Notes: generated from the letters alone by a model not told the origin. A stretch of 64,000 nucleotides of DNA from Bacillota bacterium (GCA_023400055.1 JAEXFN010000001.1:1-64000); one strand, 5' to 3'. Positions 50,830-60,499 are shown, numbered from the stretch's first letter. Numbers and translations: made by a program.

Positions 50830-51804
50830 CTAAACTATCAATTGTCTATATTCCGACTCACCGCGCAGCTTTTGACTCACTTCCTCCAACACCCTGATGA
50901 CCGCAACCCCGCTTGGCCCGCCCGAGAGCGGCTGTTTTCGGTCGCGAATGCATTGCAAGAAATGCTCCATCTCCCGGGTCAGCGGCGCCCACTCCCCTTG
51001 AAAGACCCGTTCCGTTCCTTCGTCCCAGGCAGACAGATCTTTTTTATGAATTCCGTTCCGGTGCAGGGTAACCGTTTGGGCCATTTCATCATAGACCAGC
51101 ATCCCTTTGGTGCCGGTGAGCATCAGTTGTCTGCGCCGGACCGGCCAGATCCAAGAGGCGTGCAAATGCGCCTGAATATTGCCGTCAAACGTTAAATGAA
51201 GATAAATGTCATCCTCGATCCCCGAGCGCAGTCGCTGCTGGCCGCTGACCCGCCCCACCACCGGATAGGTTCCGGTGAGGTAGAGCAACACCGCCAGATC
51301 ATGGACACCCAAATCCCAGAGCACACTCTCTGTTTCCCTGGCGCGCCCCAGGCTCAGACGCTCCTGGTGCAAGCTGTTCAAGTCCCCCAAAAGGCCGGAC
51401 TCCAGGTAGGCTTTGAGCCACTGTACAGCAGGCTGATAAAGCAATAGGTGCCCTACCATCAAAATTCGATTTTCTTTTTCGGCGATAGCCACCAACTCCT
51501 CCGCTTCGGCCGTCCGAAGCGCCATTGGTTTTTCGATGAAGACATCTTTTCCGGCCCAGAGCGCTTCCCGGGTAATCCGGTAATGGGTCGGGGCCGGCGT
51601 GGCAATCAGCACCGCCTGAACATCGGAATCCAGCAATTTACCGAAATCAGAACATACATCAAGATCCGGATAGATTTTTTTCAGATGGGTACGGCTTGCT
51701 TCGGACTGTTCGGCAACTGCCGCCAAAACACCCAATGGGTAAAGCGTCTTAATCAGATTTGTGCCCCAATTTCCTGCGCCGATCACCGCAACTTTGATCT
51801 CCAT
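50830..51804 (-). CDS. gnnA: Gfo/Idh/MocA oxidoreductase, GnnA-like
   Basis: NAD(P)-dependent dehydrogenase of 324 residues. Rossmann motif GAGNWGTN (residues 9-16), the substrate lysine in FIEKPMALR, and DLGVHDLAVLLYL with the catalytic histidine region. Adjacent to lpxA and a DegT aminotransferase, it fits GnnA, which oxidises the 3-OH of UDP-GlcNAc before transamination by GnnB. First gene of the gnnA-lpxA-gnnB operon. RBS GAGGAGAG lies before ATG. Confidence 0.8.
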   Translation of the reverse strand: MEIKVAVIGAGNWGTNLIKTLYPLGVLAAVAEQSEASRTHLKKIYPDLDVCSDFGKLLDSDVQAVLIATPAPTHYRITREALWAGKDVFIEKPMALRTAEAEELVAIAEKENRILMVGHLLLYQPAVQWLKAYLESGLLGDLNSLHQERLSLGRARETESVLWDLGVHDLAVLLYLTGTYPVVGRVSGQQRLRSGIEDDIYLHLTFDGNIQAHLHASWIWPVRRRQLMLTGTKGMLVYDEMAQTVTLHRNGIHKKDLSAWDEGTERVFQGEWAPLTREMEHFLQCIRDRKQPLSGGPSGVAVIRVLEEVSQKLRGESEYRQLIV

Positions 51805-51900
51805 TCAGCTCTCCTCTTTCATCCGTTGAAATTGATCTCACCTTATCCATGAATGACTACGAAAGAAATTTCCATTTGGTTCGTAAAAACTCACAAAATA

Positions 51901-51926
51901 AAAAAGAGTGGCTATGCCACTCTTTC
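51901..51926 (-). terminator. Terminator of the sigma/ABC operon
   Basis: Stem aaagagtggc / gccactctt followed on the minus strand by a long T-run, 16 bases past the last gene of the operon. Confidence 0.85.
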
Positions 51927-51941
51927 ATTGGACGAATCTCG

Positions 51942-53392
51942 TCACGGTAACCATTCCTCGGGTCGAAAAGGAAAAAGCGATATCTGTAAACCCTGCTTTA
52001 AACGCCGGTTGCTTGGCTGATCATTATCGGCGATGCTCCGCAGGCGCCGTTGGATAGAGTCTTTCCTGCTCCGGGGCCAATCCATAACGGCCGAAACACT
52101 CCGAACTGCTGTCGAAAAGTCCGTCGCCGTGATACTCCCTTGCCGGAGATACACCGCATAGAGCCGGCGCGTAACCCGCTTCAAGGCGGTTGCCTCGGGA
52201 TCCGCGGTGCGCATTTCATCCAGCGTCAAGAAGACATCCCGAACTACCGGACCGCCGGTCAACCATGGCAAAACAAACTCTCCGCCGTCTGTTCTTTTGC
52301 CGGTCCGCAGATTCGCTTTGATCGAATCGTAAAATGCCCGGCCATCATTTTCTGCGGCATGGAGCATGAATAAATAGAGCATCAAGCCCTCGCCGATATT
52401 GCCGTTATACCAAGAGCCGCCGGCAGTGATGTCCTCTTGGAGCCAACGTTGTAAAACAGCGATGCTCCGCTTATTCTCCTGCATCGTGGCTGTGGCTGGC
52501 AAACGCCATTTCCCCACCTGAAAAATATCTTCAGAAAGCAACACGGTATCGGTAAGGGTTAGGTCTCGGCCGAGCTCCTCACTGCCGGCCAAGAAAGCCA
52601 AAGCCGGCATTTCCAATAGGGTACATTTCTTGCCGGACCCGGCAGCCTCGGTTGCAGCAGGTCCTGATAAAACCGGTATGGCTTGGCCAGCGAGTTCAAA
52701 ACTGCCGCGACTCTGGCCTGATGTTGCGGAAAAGCATAGATCTCCATAAAGCCCGAACCGCCCGGGATAGTCTTCTTTTGATAGCGATACGGTCCGACCA
52801 TCAGGAATACGTCCCGCCCCCGGAGCGAGCCAAAGCGATAGCGTTTCTTGTACGCGCCGCTCAATGTCTCCACCCCCGTCCGTTCCAGGTTGGATAGCGC
52901 CATATTGTCAGTGTCCGAATCCACTGTCAGGCGAAAGGCAACGACAGGATGAATGGCGCGGCTGGCCCAGACGGCCGTTCCGACCGCCGGGCGCCCCAGA
53001 ATGGTGTAGGCTTGGCAGATATACAACGGTTGAACGCCGGGAATAGGGTACCACGCCTGCCCGCTGCGCAACAAGGAAAAGGAGGATGCCACAAAGTTCA
53101 GCGGCCCGTTCGGACGCTCCCGCGCCCTTGTCCCCCATTCCCAAACTGTTCCGGAGTAGGCAATCGTCAATCTCAACCTAGCTCCTTGCCGATAGCGTTC
53201 CGGAAGCCGTACCGCCAAAACAGACCCGTCCCGCCGCCATTGCAGCCTTTCATTTTCATCGGCAAGCGCGACAGACTCCACCACCAGATAATTCCGCAAG
53301 GTAAAATAGACCCGGTCCGCTGGTTTCTCAAGGCGGAGAGTTAATTCCGCTTTTCCTTCCAAACGGTGTTCGGCGCTATGCATCCGAATCAT
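51942..53392 (-). pseudogene. M1-peptidase-like protein, frameshifted, metal site absent
   Basis: Two frames, 52559-53392 (277 residues) and 51942-52616 (224), join into a protein of about 480 residues if one base is added near 52640. The first part is the β-rich N domain of M1 aminopeptidases (YFTLRNYLVVESVAL), the second is helical (GEGLMLYLFMLHAAENDGRAF, like the ENEGLA region). The HExxH zinc motif is not found, so even an intact protein would not be an aminopeptidase of the known type. It overlaps the permease gene by four bases. Related exporters have M1-like partners or fusions. Confidence 0.6.
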
Positions 53393-54266
53393 AAATCGTA
53401 AGATTCCAGCACCGGAACCGCGTTTGGCACCGCCTGGGCTATGACCCGCTGCAACCGATCCGTTTCCCGCCCGCCCAGGCGAAATGCGCTCCCTCTATGC
53501 TCCAACCCCTGCCAAACTGCAACGCCCGCCATTGAAGCGGCCAATATTGCCAGAAGAATCATTCCCGGAAACCGCCTTGCCCGCATCCATCGTTCACCCC
53601 GTTTGTCCATTTGAACTATGGTCGCAAGCGACCATAGTAAAATGCTCAGAGCAACTTGAAAAATTATCAATGCAGGGAAGATATCCGGCTCCGGAAAGAA
53701 TCCCAACGCCGCCGCGGGCGCCCTCAGCCGTACTGCCTGGCTGCTTAAGATGTAAAGCTTGCTCCAGTGGGGAAAGATTGCCGCGTTGCTGTCAAATAAC
53801 ACTCCAAGGAACCAACCGATTCCATGGATCAGATACAGCCGTCCAGGCCGCTGCGTATATGAACTGCTGAAAAATACAAACCCCACCACGATCAGGCAAA
53901 GGATAAAATAGTGGAAGGAGAGCGCCGCCAGATCCCGGGCATTGAACAACCAGGCCGCCGGCTCCAGTCCCGGCAAAAAACCGACGGTTAACACCATCAA
54001 GGGCCATAACCCGAGCAACAGGCAGAGTGAAGCCAAGGCGCGAGCCAGAGACAATTGCGCCGTAGGATATGGCAAAGATGCCAAAATCCCGGCAAAACCC
54101 GTCCGCTGATCTCTGGTAACAATGGCGATGATGATAAACTGCAGCAGCAGCAAAGCGAAGGCGGGAATGAATATCATCGCCACCGCGAGGAGCCCGAGCA
54201 GCCAGAAAGTCTTGCTTCGCAGGGAAGTCCGATTTCATGGCCGATCAGTTGTCCTAAAGAGCTCAT
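53389..54266 (-). pseudogene. ABC-2-type permease, apparent frameshift near the N terminus
   Basis: Membrane protein with about six hydrophobic helices. The expected start is the ATG at 54266, overlapping the ATPase stop by four bases (MSSLGQLIGHEIG), but that frame closes after about 31 codons. The continuing frame (SLRSKTFWLLGLLAVAMIF) is one base off near 54225, and reads on to 53389. A single missing base would explain it. Without that start, a GTG at 54183 could begin a shortened protein of 264 residues. It pairs with the two ATPases upstream as an exporter or membrane-remodelling transporter. Confidence 0.62.
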
Positions 54267-55120
54267 GAACTCACTCCGCGTGACAAAATGGCCCGATACC
54301 CTTGCTCCAACAACTCCGCTCCATACGCTCCATCGGTTCCGGCACCTTTCGTCGGAGCCGGAAGGGAATGCGTCACGGGCGGCCGGGCAGCCGCCGCTAA
54401 TTCAACGGGGGTCCCCCAAAAACAGCTTTCACCCCGGGTCAAAATCAAGACCCGGTCCGCGAAAACGGTGTCGCCGATCAGCGATGAAGCCCAAATAATT
54501 GGACGCTCTTGCCCAATTTCCACCAGTATCCTCCGAAGCTTATTCCGGGCCTCAGGGTCCAGCCCGGCGGCAGGCTCATCCAGGATTAAAGCCGGAGCCC
54601 CGCCTAATAATACCTGGGCAATTCCGACAGCTTGCCGCATGCCCCTGGAATAGGTTCCCACTTTACGGTCGGCCACCGCCGCCAGGGCGGTCCGCTGCAA
54701 GACCTCCGCCACCCGCCGCTCCCGCTCCTTCTGGCGGACCATTCCTCTCAACAACGCGATATAATGAAGGGTTTCACGGGCGGTCCATTGAGGATAAAAG
54801 CCAAAAGCTTGCGGCAAATAACCCATCGCTTGGCGAAGAGCGGACCGGGTTGCGGTTCTGCCATTCAGCGTTATTTGGCCCGCGTCCTGTGAAATCAAAC
54901 CGCAAAGGACTTGCAACAAAACTGACTTCCCGGCTCCGTTGGGACCGACGATCGCAGTAATGCCCGTCGTAAAGGCGCATGAGATCTGCTGCAGCGAGGG
55001 CCCGCCGCCCGGATCGGAGCTACGATCTCCATGACGCGATCCCCGCCAAGCGCCCCATCGCCAACCGTTCCGCTGCGCCGTAGGTCCATAAACCGTAATG
55101 TCTTCAAGCCGAATGATCAT
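54263..55120 (-). CDS. ABC transporter ATPase 2
   Basis: ATPase of 285 residues. Walker A IVGPNGAGKSV, a degenerate signature YSRGMRQAVGIAQ, Walker B ALILDEPAAGLDPEA. The serine after the Walker A lysine is followed by valine where threonine is usual. Start is the ATG at 55120 (MIIRLEDITVYG), which overlaps the end of ATPase 1 by 17 bp; the longer frame to 55285 lies within that gene. An inserted glycine/arginine-rich stretch at about 16-40 is unusual. It works with ATPase 1 and the permeases of the operon. Confidence 0.88.
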   Translation of the reverse strand: MIIRLEDITVYGPTAQRNGWRWGAWRGSRHGDRSSDPGGGPSLQQISCAFTTGITAIVGPNGAGKSVLLQVLCGLISQDAGQITLNGRTATRSALRQAMGYLPQAFGFYPQWTARETLHYIALLRGMVRQKERERRVAEVLQRTALAAVADRKVGTYSRGMRQAVGIAQVLLGGAPALILDEPAAGLDPEARNKLRRILVEIGQERPIIWASSLIGDTVFADRVLILTRGESCFWGTPVELAAAARPPVTHSLPAPTKGAGTDGAYGAELLEQGYRAILSRGVSS

Positions 55121-56003
55121 CCTGTATTTCCTCGCCCATCGGATGATTGTAACGCAACCAAAAAATATAGGCTTCCTCCAATCCCGGTTCGCCAGCCTGA
55201 ACCCCCGGAATATCGGGTGGCCGTTCACCAACCAAGTTGCAGCGGTATTGGCCGTCTTCCAGGATGATCGCACCCGTTGAGTCATGATGCGGTAATTTGA
55301 GCCATTGGTCCTTGGAGACTGTTAGCGACCAGACGTGTCCCCGGGCTTCGTTGACGAAAGCCGTTGGTGCTCCTTCAAAGCATAGACGGCCGTTCCTCAG
55401 GAGCAGCAGCCGGGTCACGGCCAGCCCGGACAGGACATGGCTGCTGATAAGAATCATCCGCTCCCGGGATAATTGGGCCAGGAATGTGCTGACCGTCTGA
55501 CTTTCTTCGGGGTCTAATCCGTTGAACGGTTCGTCCAGAATCAAAACCGCCGGATCGTTGAGCAACGCTTGCGCCAGGCCTAAACGTTGCCGCAACCCCA
55601 TCGACCAGAGCGCGATTCGTCGCTGGCATTCCTGCCGGATTCCGAAACGGGTGGCAACGAAATCGGCCCGTTCCCTCGCCAGTCGCGGCGGGAGCCCCTT
55701 CAGCCCGGCCATGTAATGCAAAAATTCCCAACCAGTCATCTCCACGTAGAGGCCGAAAGTCTGCGGCAGATAGCCGAGAGTCCGCTTATAGCCGCCACTG
55801 GTGTAGATGTCCTTGTTCCGCCAGGCGATTTGGCCGCAATCCGGTCGTAACACCGTGGCGATCATCCGTAACAAAGTAGATTTTCCCGCGCCATTGGGTC
55901 CGGCCAAGAGATGCAGGCCGTTTCCCAGGCGGAAAGATACGGATCCCAACGAAAAACCGGCAGTGCGAAACTGTTTCGTTATTCCCGTCAATTCCAGCAT
56001 CAT
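55104..56003 (-). CDS. ABC transporter ATPase 1
   Basis: ATPase of 299 residues. Walker A LAGPNGAGKST, Q loop LGYLPQTFGLY, signature WSMGLRQRLGLAQ, Walker B AVLILDEPFNGLDPEE, switch histidine SSHVLSG. The 70-residue C-terminal extension ends the protein. The two ATPases and two membrane proteins are consistent with an ABC-2-type exporter. It follows the membrane protein gene by 15 bp. Confidence 0.92.
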   Translation of the reverse strand: MMLELTGITKQFRTAGFSLGSVSFRLGNGLHLLAGPNGAGKSTLLRMIATVLRPDCGQIAWRNKDIYTSGGYKRTLGYLPQTFGLYVEMTGWEFLHYMAGLKGLPPRLARERADFVATRFGIRQECQRRIALWSMGLRQRLGLAQALLNDPAVLILDEPFNGLDPEESQTVSTFLAQLSRERMILISSHVLSGLAVTRLLLLRNGRLCFEGAPTAFVNEARGHVWSLTVSKDQWLKLPHHDSTGAIILEDGQYRCNLVGERPPDIPGVQAGEPGLEEAYIFWLRYNHPMGEEIQDDHSA

Positions 56004-56018
56004 AGACTTCCCTTCGGG

Positions 56019-56885
56019 TCATTCGCCCGGCTCATCGTTCCAAGTCATCGTGGAATTCCAACGCCGATACGTAAAAAACAGCAGCAACATTCCCAAGGCC
56101 ATGCTGAGAAAATCCGCAGCGAGCGGCGTCATTTTCGCATAAAGCAACGTCATCAGGGAGCTTCCTTTATGTAAGGCAAAGGCAAATTGCAAGCCCCAAA
56201 CGACCGCAGCAACCAGACAGCCGCCGCCGATCCCTAGCCATAAAGAAACCGTCAGCGCAATGCCCATCATCAATAACAGCGGCACCAGCCAACTCACGAT
56301 AACCAATCCCAGAAGGCGGCCCTGTCCATAACTGACCATCGGGGTGGCAACTAGACAGAGTACGACGTCATAGCCCAGAACCACCAGTAACCGGGCGGCA
56401 GCAAGCTGTGTCGCCGAATAAGGGCAAGCTGCCTCAAGCTCGCTGACGCCATTGAATTTCGCCCGAAACTCATAGAACACTGTCAGGAGGCCTAGGATAG
56501 GCGCGGCATTGGCCAGATACTTCATCATATTGCCATGCGCCACATGAGTAAGCGCCAGTCCGGCGAGGAGTAGCAGAATCGAAAACGTGATAAAACCCTT
56601 GCTCAACAGCATTGTCTGCGGCCGGGCCAACTGCAGCAACAACGGCAGTTTCCAACCCCGGGCCGGCATGATAATTTTAGTCGCGGGTTGCTCGACCTGA
56701 GACGACTCGGCCTCTGCCAACAAAGGCTTCAGGGAAGCGATCAATGCCTCCGTCGCTTGCTCGGAGGGTGGATCTACCGGGCAACGTTCAAGATAGTTCA
56801 TGGTTTGAAGCAGTTCCGCTAATTCCGTCTCCGCTCCAATCTCGACAAGGATCCGGTTCTGTTCATCGCTCGACTGGATGGACAT
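56019..56885 (-). CDS. Membrane protein, putative anti-sigma/permease
   Basis: Protein of 288 residues with a polar N-terminal 85 residues (LVEIGAETELAELLQTMNYL) and then about six hydrophobic helices. The start overlaps the sigma-factor gene by 23 bp, the usual position of an anti-sigma factor, and the cytoplasmic N domain could bind sigma. The membrane part resembles ABC-2 permeases (YEFRAKFNGVSELEAACPYS). It may thus combine both roles, an inference from position and layout. No zinc-finger HxxxCxxC motif is present. Confidence 0.7.
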   Translation of the reverse strand: MSIQSSDEQNRILVEIGAETELAELLQTMNYLERCPVDPPSEQATEALIASLKPLLAEAESSQVEQPATKIIMPARGWKLPLLLQLARPQTMLLSKGFITFSILLLLAGLALTHVAHGNMMKYLANAAPILGLLTVFYEFRAKFNGVSELEAACPYSATQLAAARLLVVLGYDVVLCLVATPMVSYGQGRLLGLVIVSWLVPLLLMMGIALTVSLWLGIGGGCLVAAVVWGLQFAFALHKGSSLMTLLYAKMTPLAADFLSMALGMLLLFFTYRRWNSTMTWNDEPGE

Positions 56886-57439
56886 GGAGACCCTCCTCTT
56901 CTACAAGTATTTGCTTCAACTGGCGTAGAGCGGTCCAAAGCCTCGATTTGACGGTTCCGACCGGTATTTGAAGCGTCAAGGCGATCTCTTCCAGTTTGAA
57001 ATCCTGATAATAACGGAGAATTAAGACTTCCCGATAAATTGCGTTCAATCGTTGTAGCGTTTTGAGAACCATATTCCTTTCCACGGCTTCCAAAAAAAAC
57101 GGTTTCCGGAGTCTCGGCAATTGCCGCGACTTCCTCCTGCGCCAATCCAAGAACGTCTTTCTGCACATGGGCTTTTCGCAAATAATCCTTGTACGTATTG
57201 GAGGCAATCGTATAAATCCAGGGACGAAAAGGCAGATCGGTTCGGTAATGGCCGATATGGCGGCAGACCTTAATAAAAACCTCTTGGGTGATATCACTCG
57301 CCGTATGATATTCACCGCCCATTCGCACCACATAAGCGTGAATCGGACCGTGATATCGCCGAACTAGCGTCTCCAGCGCTGCTTCATCGCCCCGCTGGAG
57401 TTGTAATGCCAACTCTTCGTCCAATCCCAAAACAATCAC
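56863..57439 (-). pseudogene. ECF-type sigma factor, frameshifted in a homopolymer
   Basis: Two frames, 57439 to about 57095 and about 57095 to 56863, make an ECF sigma factor of about 190 residues. Region 2 is EALVRRYHGP-like with SDITQEVFIKVCRHIG and PWIYTIASNTYKDYLRK; region 4 is AIYREVLILRYYQDFKLEEI followed by IPVGTVKSRLWTALRQLK. They join if the run of eight T at 57091-57098 had seven. So the run is a sequencing error, a phase-variable tract or a true mutation. It would direct the operon that follows. Confidence 0.75.
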
Positions 57440-57905
57440 CTAACTATCGAAGATACGAGCCAACCTCTCGGAAAGTTCGCCATAATTCGAAAATCATTAA
57501 TCGAAGATTTTCCCGTTCCGATGCCGCAAAGAAAGCAGCTCTTTAATCAAACCTGTTTTCTTTGCAATTTTTTCTAATTATATCATAAAACTTCCTCCCT
57601 TTTCTTCTTACGACACCACAAGTGTTCACAAGTTGCTGGTTCGGCGTTCGAAAAGTTCGCATAACCACTGAGTAGGCTTTCTCATTCCCAATGTCAGCTT
57701 GCTTTCATACTTACCGTGCATGCTTACCCGAAAGCGAAATTTTTTTCCCAACTCACGGGGCGTACGCATTTAACGACTGCGTTGATCCGTTTTGTCGTCG
57801 AGACTTAAAGTTTCCGCGTCGCTGAACTCCACCGAAGAACCAACTCCCTGAACAAATGCATACGCTATAGGGCCAAATGCCCGATGAACAATAGGAGGTG
57901 AAGCG

Positions 57906-58403
57906 ATGACGATGAACGGCTGGTTCCCGCAGCAACGTCTGCTGCTGCCGCTCGCGCTCATCTTTATCCTGCTGCTGGCGGTCTCCGGCTGCACGGTCAA
58001 GTTGATCGCCGATTACGACGCCATCATCGACGGTTATGTGACCGATTTTCAGACCAAAATCGAGACCTTTCTGGTGAAGATGGAACGGACCGCAGGAACG
58101 CCAGAAGGAGAGTACCGCAACAACATCGGCTTCTATGACGATGTCAAGGGATCCTTGAACAGCATTCTGAACCGCGCCAATTCCATTCCCAAAAACGAGC
58201 TGGTGGCGTCGCAGATCCGTCTTTTACAAGAAAACGTGGAAAATCTGCGGCAAATTCACGAGAACCAGGGCGAAAGGGGATTGACCCAGGCGTTGATCGA
58301 TCCGATCCGCAGCGCTTTCGAGGCGCAATTGACGGCCATCATCAAGCTGCAAACCGCCCTGAAAAGAGGCGTCAGCCTTAACCCCAAGGAGGTATCCCCA
58401 TGA
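57906..58403 (+). CDS. Lipoprotein of unknown function, 165 residues
   Basis: Lipoprotein signal peptide: PLALIFILLLAVSGC with the lipobox cysteine at residue 29. The mature part is largely helical (IDGYVTDFQTKIETFLVKME, NSILNRANSIPKNELVASQI) and probably a coiled coil. AGGAGGTG lies before ATG. It overlaps the next gene by four bases, so both products are likely made together. I recognise no family. The upstream region 57440-57905, between divergent genes, shows no clear promoter. Confidence 0.78.
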   Translation: MTMNGWFPQQRLLLPLALIFILLLAVSGCTVKLIADYDAIIDGYVTDFQTKIETFLVKMERTAGTPEGEYRNNIGFYDDVKGSLNSILNRANSIPKNELVASQIRLLQENVENLRQIHENQGERGLTQALIDPIRSAFEAQLTAIIKLQTALKRGVSLNPKEVSP

Positions 58404-58732
58404 CCGATCTGAATATCGATGAATTGGTCCAGCAGATGATCGCCGCAGCCAAAAAAGTATTGGGGAATAAGCTGCCGGAGACATTTCAATACGCGGAAGG
58501 CGAATTCAAAAAGCTCGGCGAGGTGATTCTGGATATCCAAAAGAAAAAGCTGGCGGGAGCGATCGATGCGACGGACGCCGCGCTGCTGGTAAACATGCAA
58601 AAGAATGCCATCCAAACCGTGTTGCTGGCGGTGGTCGGAATCAGCACGGCCCTCACCGAACAAACGATCGATGCGGCACTGACCGCGATACGGGACGCCG
58701 TCAATTCCGTCATCGGCTGGCCACTTATTTAG
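58400..58732 (+). CDS. Hypothetical protein, 110 residues, partner of the lipoprotein
   Basis: Helical protein with a charged middle (YAEGEFKKLGEVILDIQKKK) and an alanine-rich C-terminal half with a moderately hydrophobic stretch (IQTVLLAVVGIST). AAGGAGG lies eight bases before ATG. Translational coupling by an ATGA overlap suggests it binds the lipoprotein. I do not recognise the family. Confidence 0.75.
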   Translation: MTDLNIDELVQQMIAAAKKVLGNKLPETFQYAEGEFKKLGEVILDIQKKKLAGAIDATDAALLVNMQKNAIQTVLLAVVGISTALTEQTIDAALTAIRDAVNSVIGWPLI

Positions 58733-58841
58733 TTCGCGACCTCCCGCTAACTGAGCCGGCGAGGAGGATCTTTTAAGATTTTCCGGATCAAAAAGCTTTT
58801 ACCCGGCCAAGGCAGTGGCCGTAGTGACGCCGCTGCTTTAG

Positions 58842-58874
58842 AAAAAGAGAGCCGCTTTTATGGCAGCTCTCTTT
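58842..58874. terminator. Convergent terminator
   Basis: Imperfect stem aaagagagccgc / (t)ggcagctctcttt between the convergent 110-residue gene and uxaA, with an A-run on one side. Confidence 0.7.
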
Positions 58875-58900
58875 ACTTTGGCTGATCATGTCAATGATCC

Positions 58901-60415
58901 CTAAAGGGTGACGCCCGATTTGAAAATGGTCATATCACGATAGCCATTCCGTTCGTTTTGGGTCAGCGACTGTTTGCCGGCGACCGCCAACAGATATTGA
59001 AAAAACTCGGCGCTGAGCTGTTCCATGGTCAACCCTTCCAGCAGCCTGCCGGCGTTGAAATCGATCCAGTGCGGCTTCGTCGCGGCCAGGCGTGCGTTGG
59101 TGGCTACCTTGACGGTGGGAACGACCGCTCCCATCGGATTGCCTCGGCCGGTGGTGAAAAGGATCAATTGGGCTCCGGCGGCGGCCAGCGCCGTACAGGA
59201 GACGATGTCGTTGCCCGGCCCCTCCAGCAGGTTTAACCCTTTCAGCTTGGACTGCTCGCCATAGCGCAGCACATCCGTAACGATGCTGGTGCCGCCCTTT
59301 TGCGTGCAGCCCAGCGACTTATCCTCCAGGGTGGTAATGCCACCGTCCTTATTGCCGGGCGACGGATTTTCATAAACCTCCTGGCCGTTACGGATGAAAT
59401 AATCCTTGAAGTCATTGATCAACGCCACCACTTTTTCGAAGGTGGCCCGGTCCTTGGCCCGGTTCATCAGGATGGTCTCGGCCCCGAACATCTCCGGGAC
59501 CTCGGTGAGAATAGCGGTGCCGCCGTAACCGATCAAGCGGTCGGCCACTGCCCCGACCAGGGGATTGGCCGTTATGCCGGAAAAGCCGTCCGAACCGCCG
59601 CATTTCAGGCCGATCGTCAGTTCCGAGACCGGAACGGGTTCCTGCTTCGAATTCGCCGCGTTATCGATCAGCTCACCCAAGAGCTGCAAACCGACCGCCA
59701 ACTCGTCCTGCACTTCTTGCAGTACCAGAAACTTGACACGGTCCGGATCGACCGGGCCGAGGAACTTTTGAAAATCGGCCATCTGGTTGTTCTCACAGCC
59801 CAGCCCCACCACCAGCACGCCACCGGCGTTGGGATGGCCGACCAGCCCGGCCAGGAGTTTTTGGGTATTTTGCAAATCCTCGCCCAGCTGCGAACAGCCG
59901 TAAGGGTGGGAGAAGGCGTACACGCCATCGATCCGGCCGGCGGCAATTTGCGCCTGATATTGCTGGCGGGCCAGCTCCGCCAGGCGCTCACTCTGCTTGT
60001 TGATGCAGCCGACCGTATTGATGATCCAAATTTCGTTGCGGATGCCAACCCGGCCATCGGCGCGCCGGTACCCTTGAAACATGGGAATCTCGCCCGCCAG
60101 AGCTTTCGGTTCCGGGAAAGACGGTTGGTAACGGTACTCCAATTTGTCATGGAGCGCAGTCTTCACGTTATGGACGTGAACCCAGTCGCCTTGACGGATC
60201 AAACGGGTGGCGTTGCCAATAACAAAGCCGTACTTGCGGATCGGCTCGCCCACGGCGATGTCCCGCAAGGCCAGTTTATGGCCGACCGGAACCTGTTCCC
60301 TGACCGTGACCGACAGTCCGTTGACCGCGACGATTTGGCCCGGAGCCAACGGAATAAGTGCGACGGCGACGTTATCCGTGGGATGAATTTGTAAGACCTT
60401 ATGAATGGTAATCAC
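58901..60415 (-). CDS. uxaA: Altronate dehydratase (UxaA)
   Basis: Enzyme of 504 residues that dehydrates D-altronate to 2-keto-3-deoxygluconate. N-terminal SAF domain (about 1-95, HPTDNVAVAL), then the UxaA catalytic domain with RADGRVGIRNEIWIINTVGC, FSHPYGCSQLG, LGCENNQ, LKCGGSDGFSGITANP and SLGCTQKGG, whose cysteines may bind a metal or cluster. GTG start at 60415 with a weak GGAAG upstream. Last gene of the hexuronate operon. Confidence 0.94.
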   Translation of the reverse strand: MITIHKVLQIHPTDNVAVALIPLAPGQIVAVNGLSVTVREQVPVGHKLALRDIAVGEPIRKYGFVIGNATRLIRQGDWVHVHNVKTALHDKLEYRYQPSFPEPKALAGEIPMFQGYRRADGRVGIRNEIWIINTVGCINKQSERLAELARQQYQAQIAAGRIDGVYAFSHPYGCSQLGEDLQNTQKLLAGLVGHPNAGGVLVVGLGCENNQMADFQKFLGPVDPDRVKFLVLQEVQDELAVGLQLLGELIDNAANSKQEPVPVSELTIGLKCGGSDGFSGITANPLVGAVADRLIGYGGTAILTEVPEMFGAETILMNRAKDRATFEKVVALINDFKDYFIRNGQEVYENPSPGNKDGGITTLEDKSLGCTQKGGTSIVTDVLRYGEQSKLKGLNLLEGPGNDIVSCTALAAAGAQLILFTTGRGNPMGAVVPTVKVATNARLAATKPHWIDFNAGRLLEGLTMEQLSAEFFQYLLAVAGKQSLTQNERNGYRDMTIFKSGVTL

Positions 60416-60499
60416 TCGCTTCCAGTAAAATCATGTCCAATGGTTCTGTGGCTAAATCCAGGCCGGATTAACGGGTAGCTCCGCACCAAGCGGCTCCGC

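Noticed and set aside
59300..60394. Plus-strand frame of 364 residues
   Set aside because: Exactly antisense to uxaA, which is clearly the real gene.
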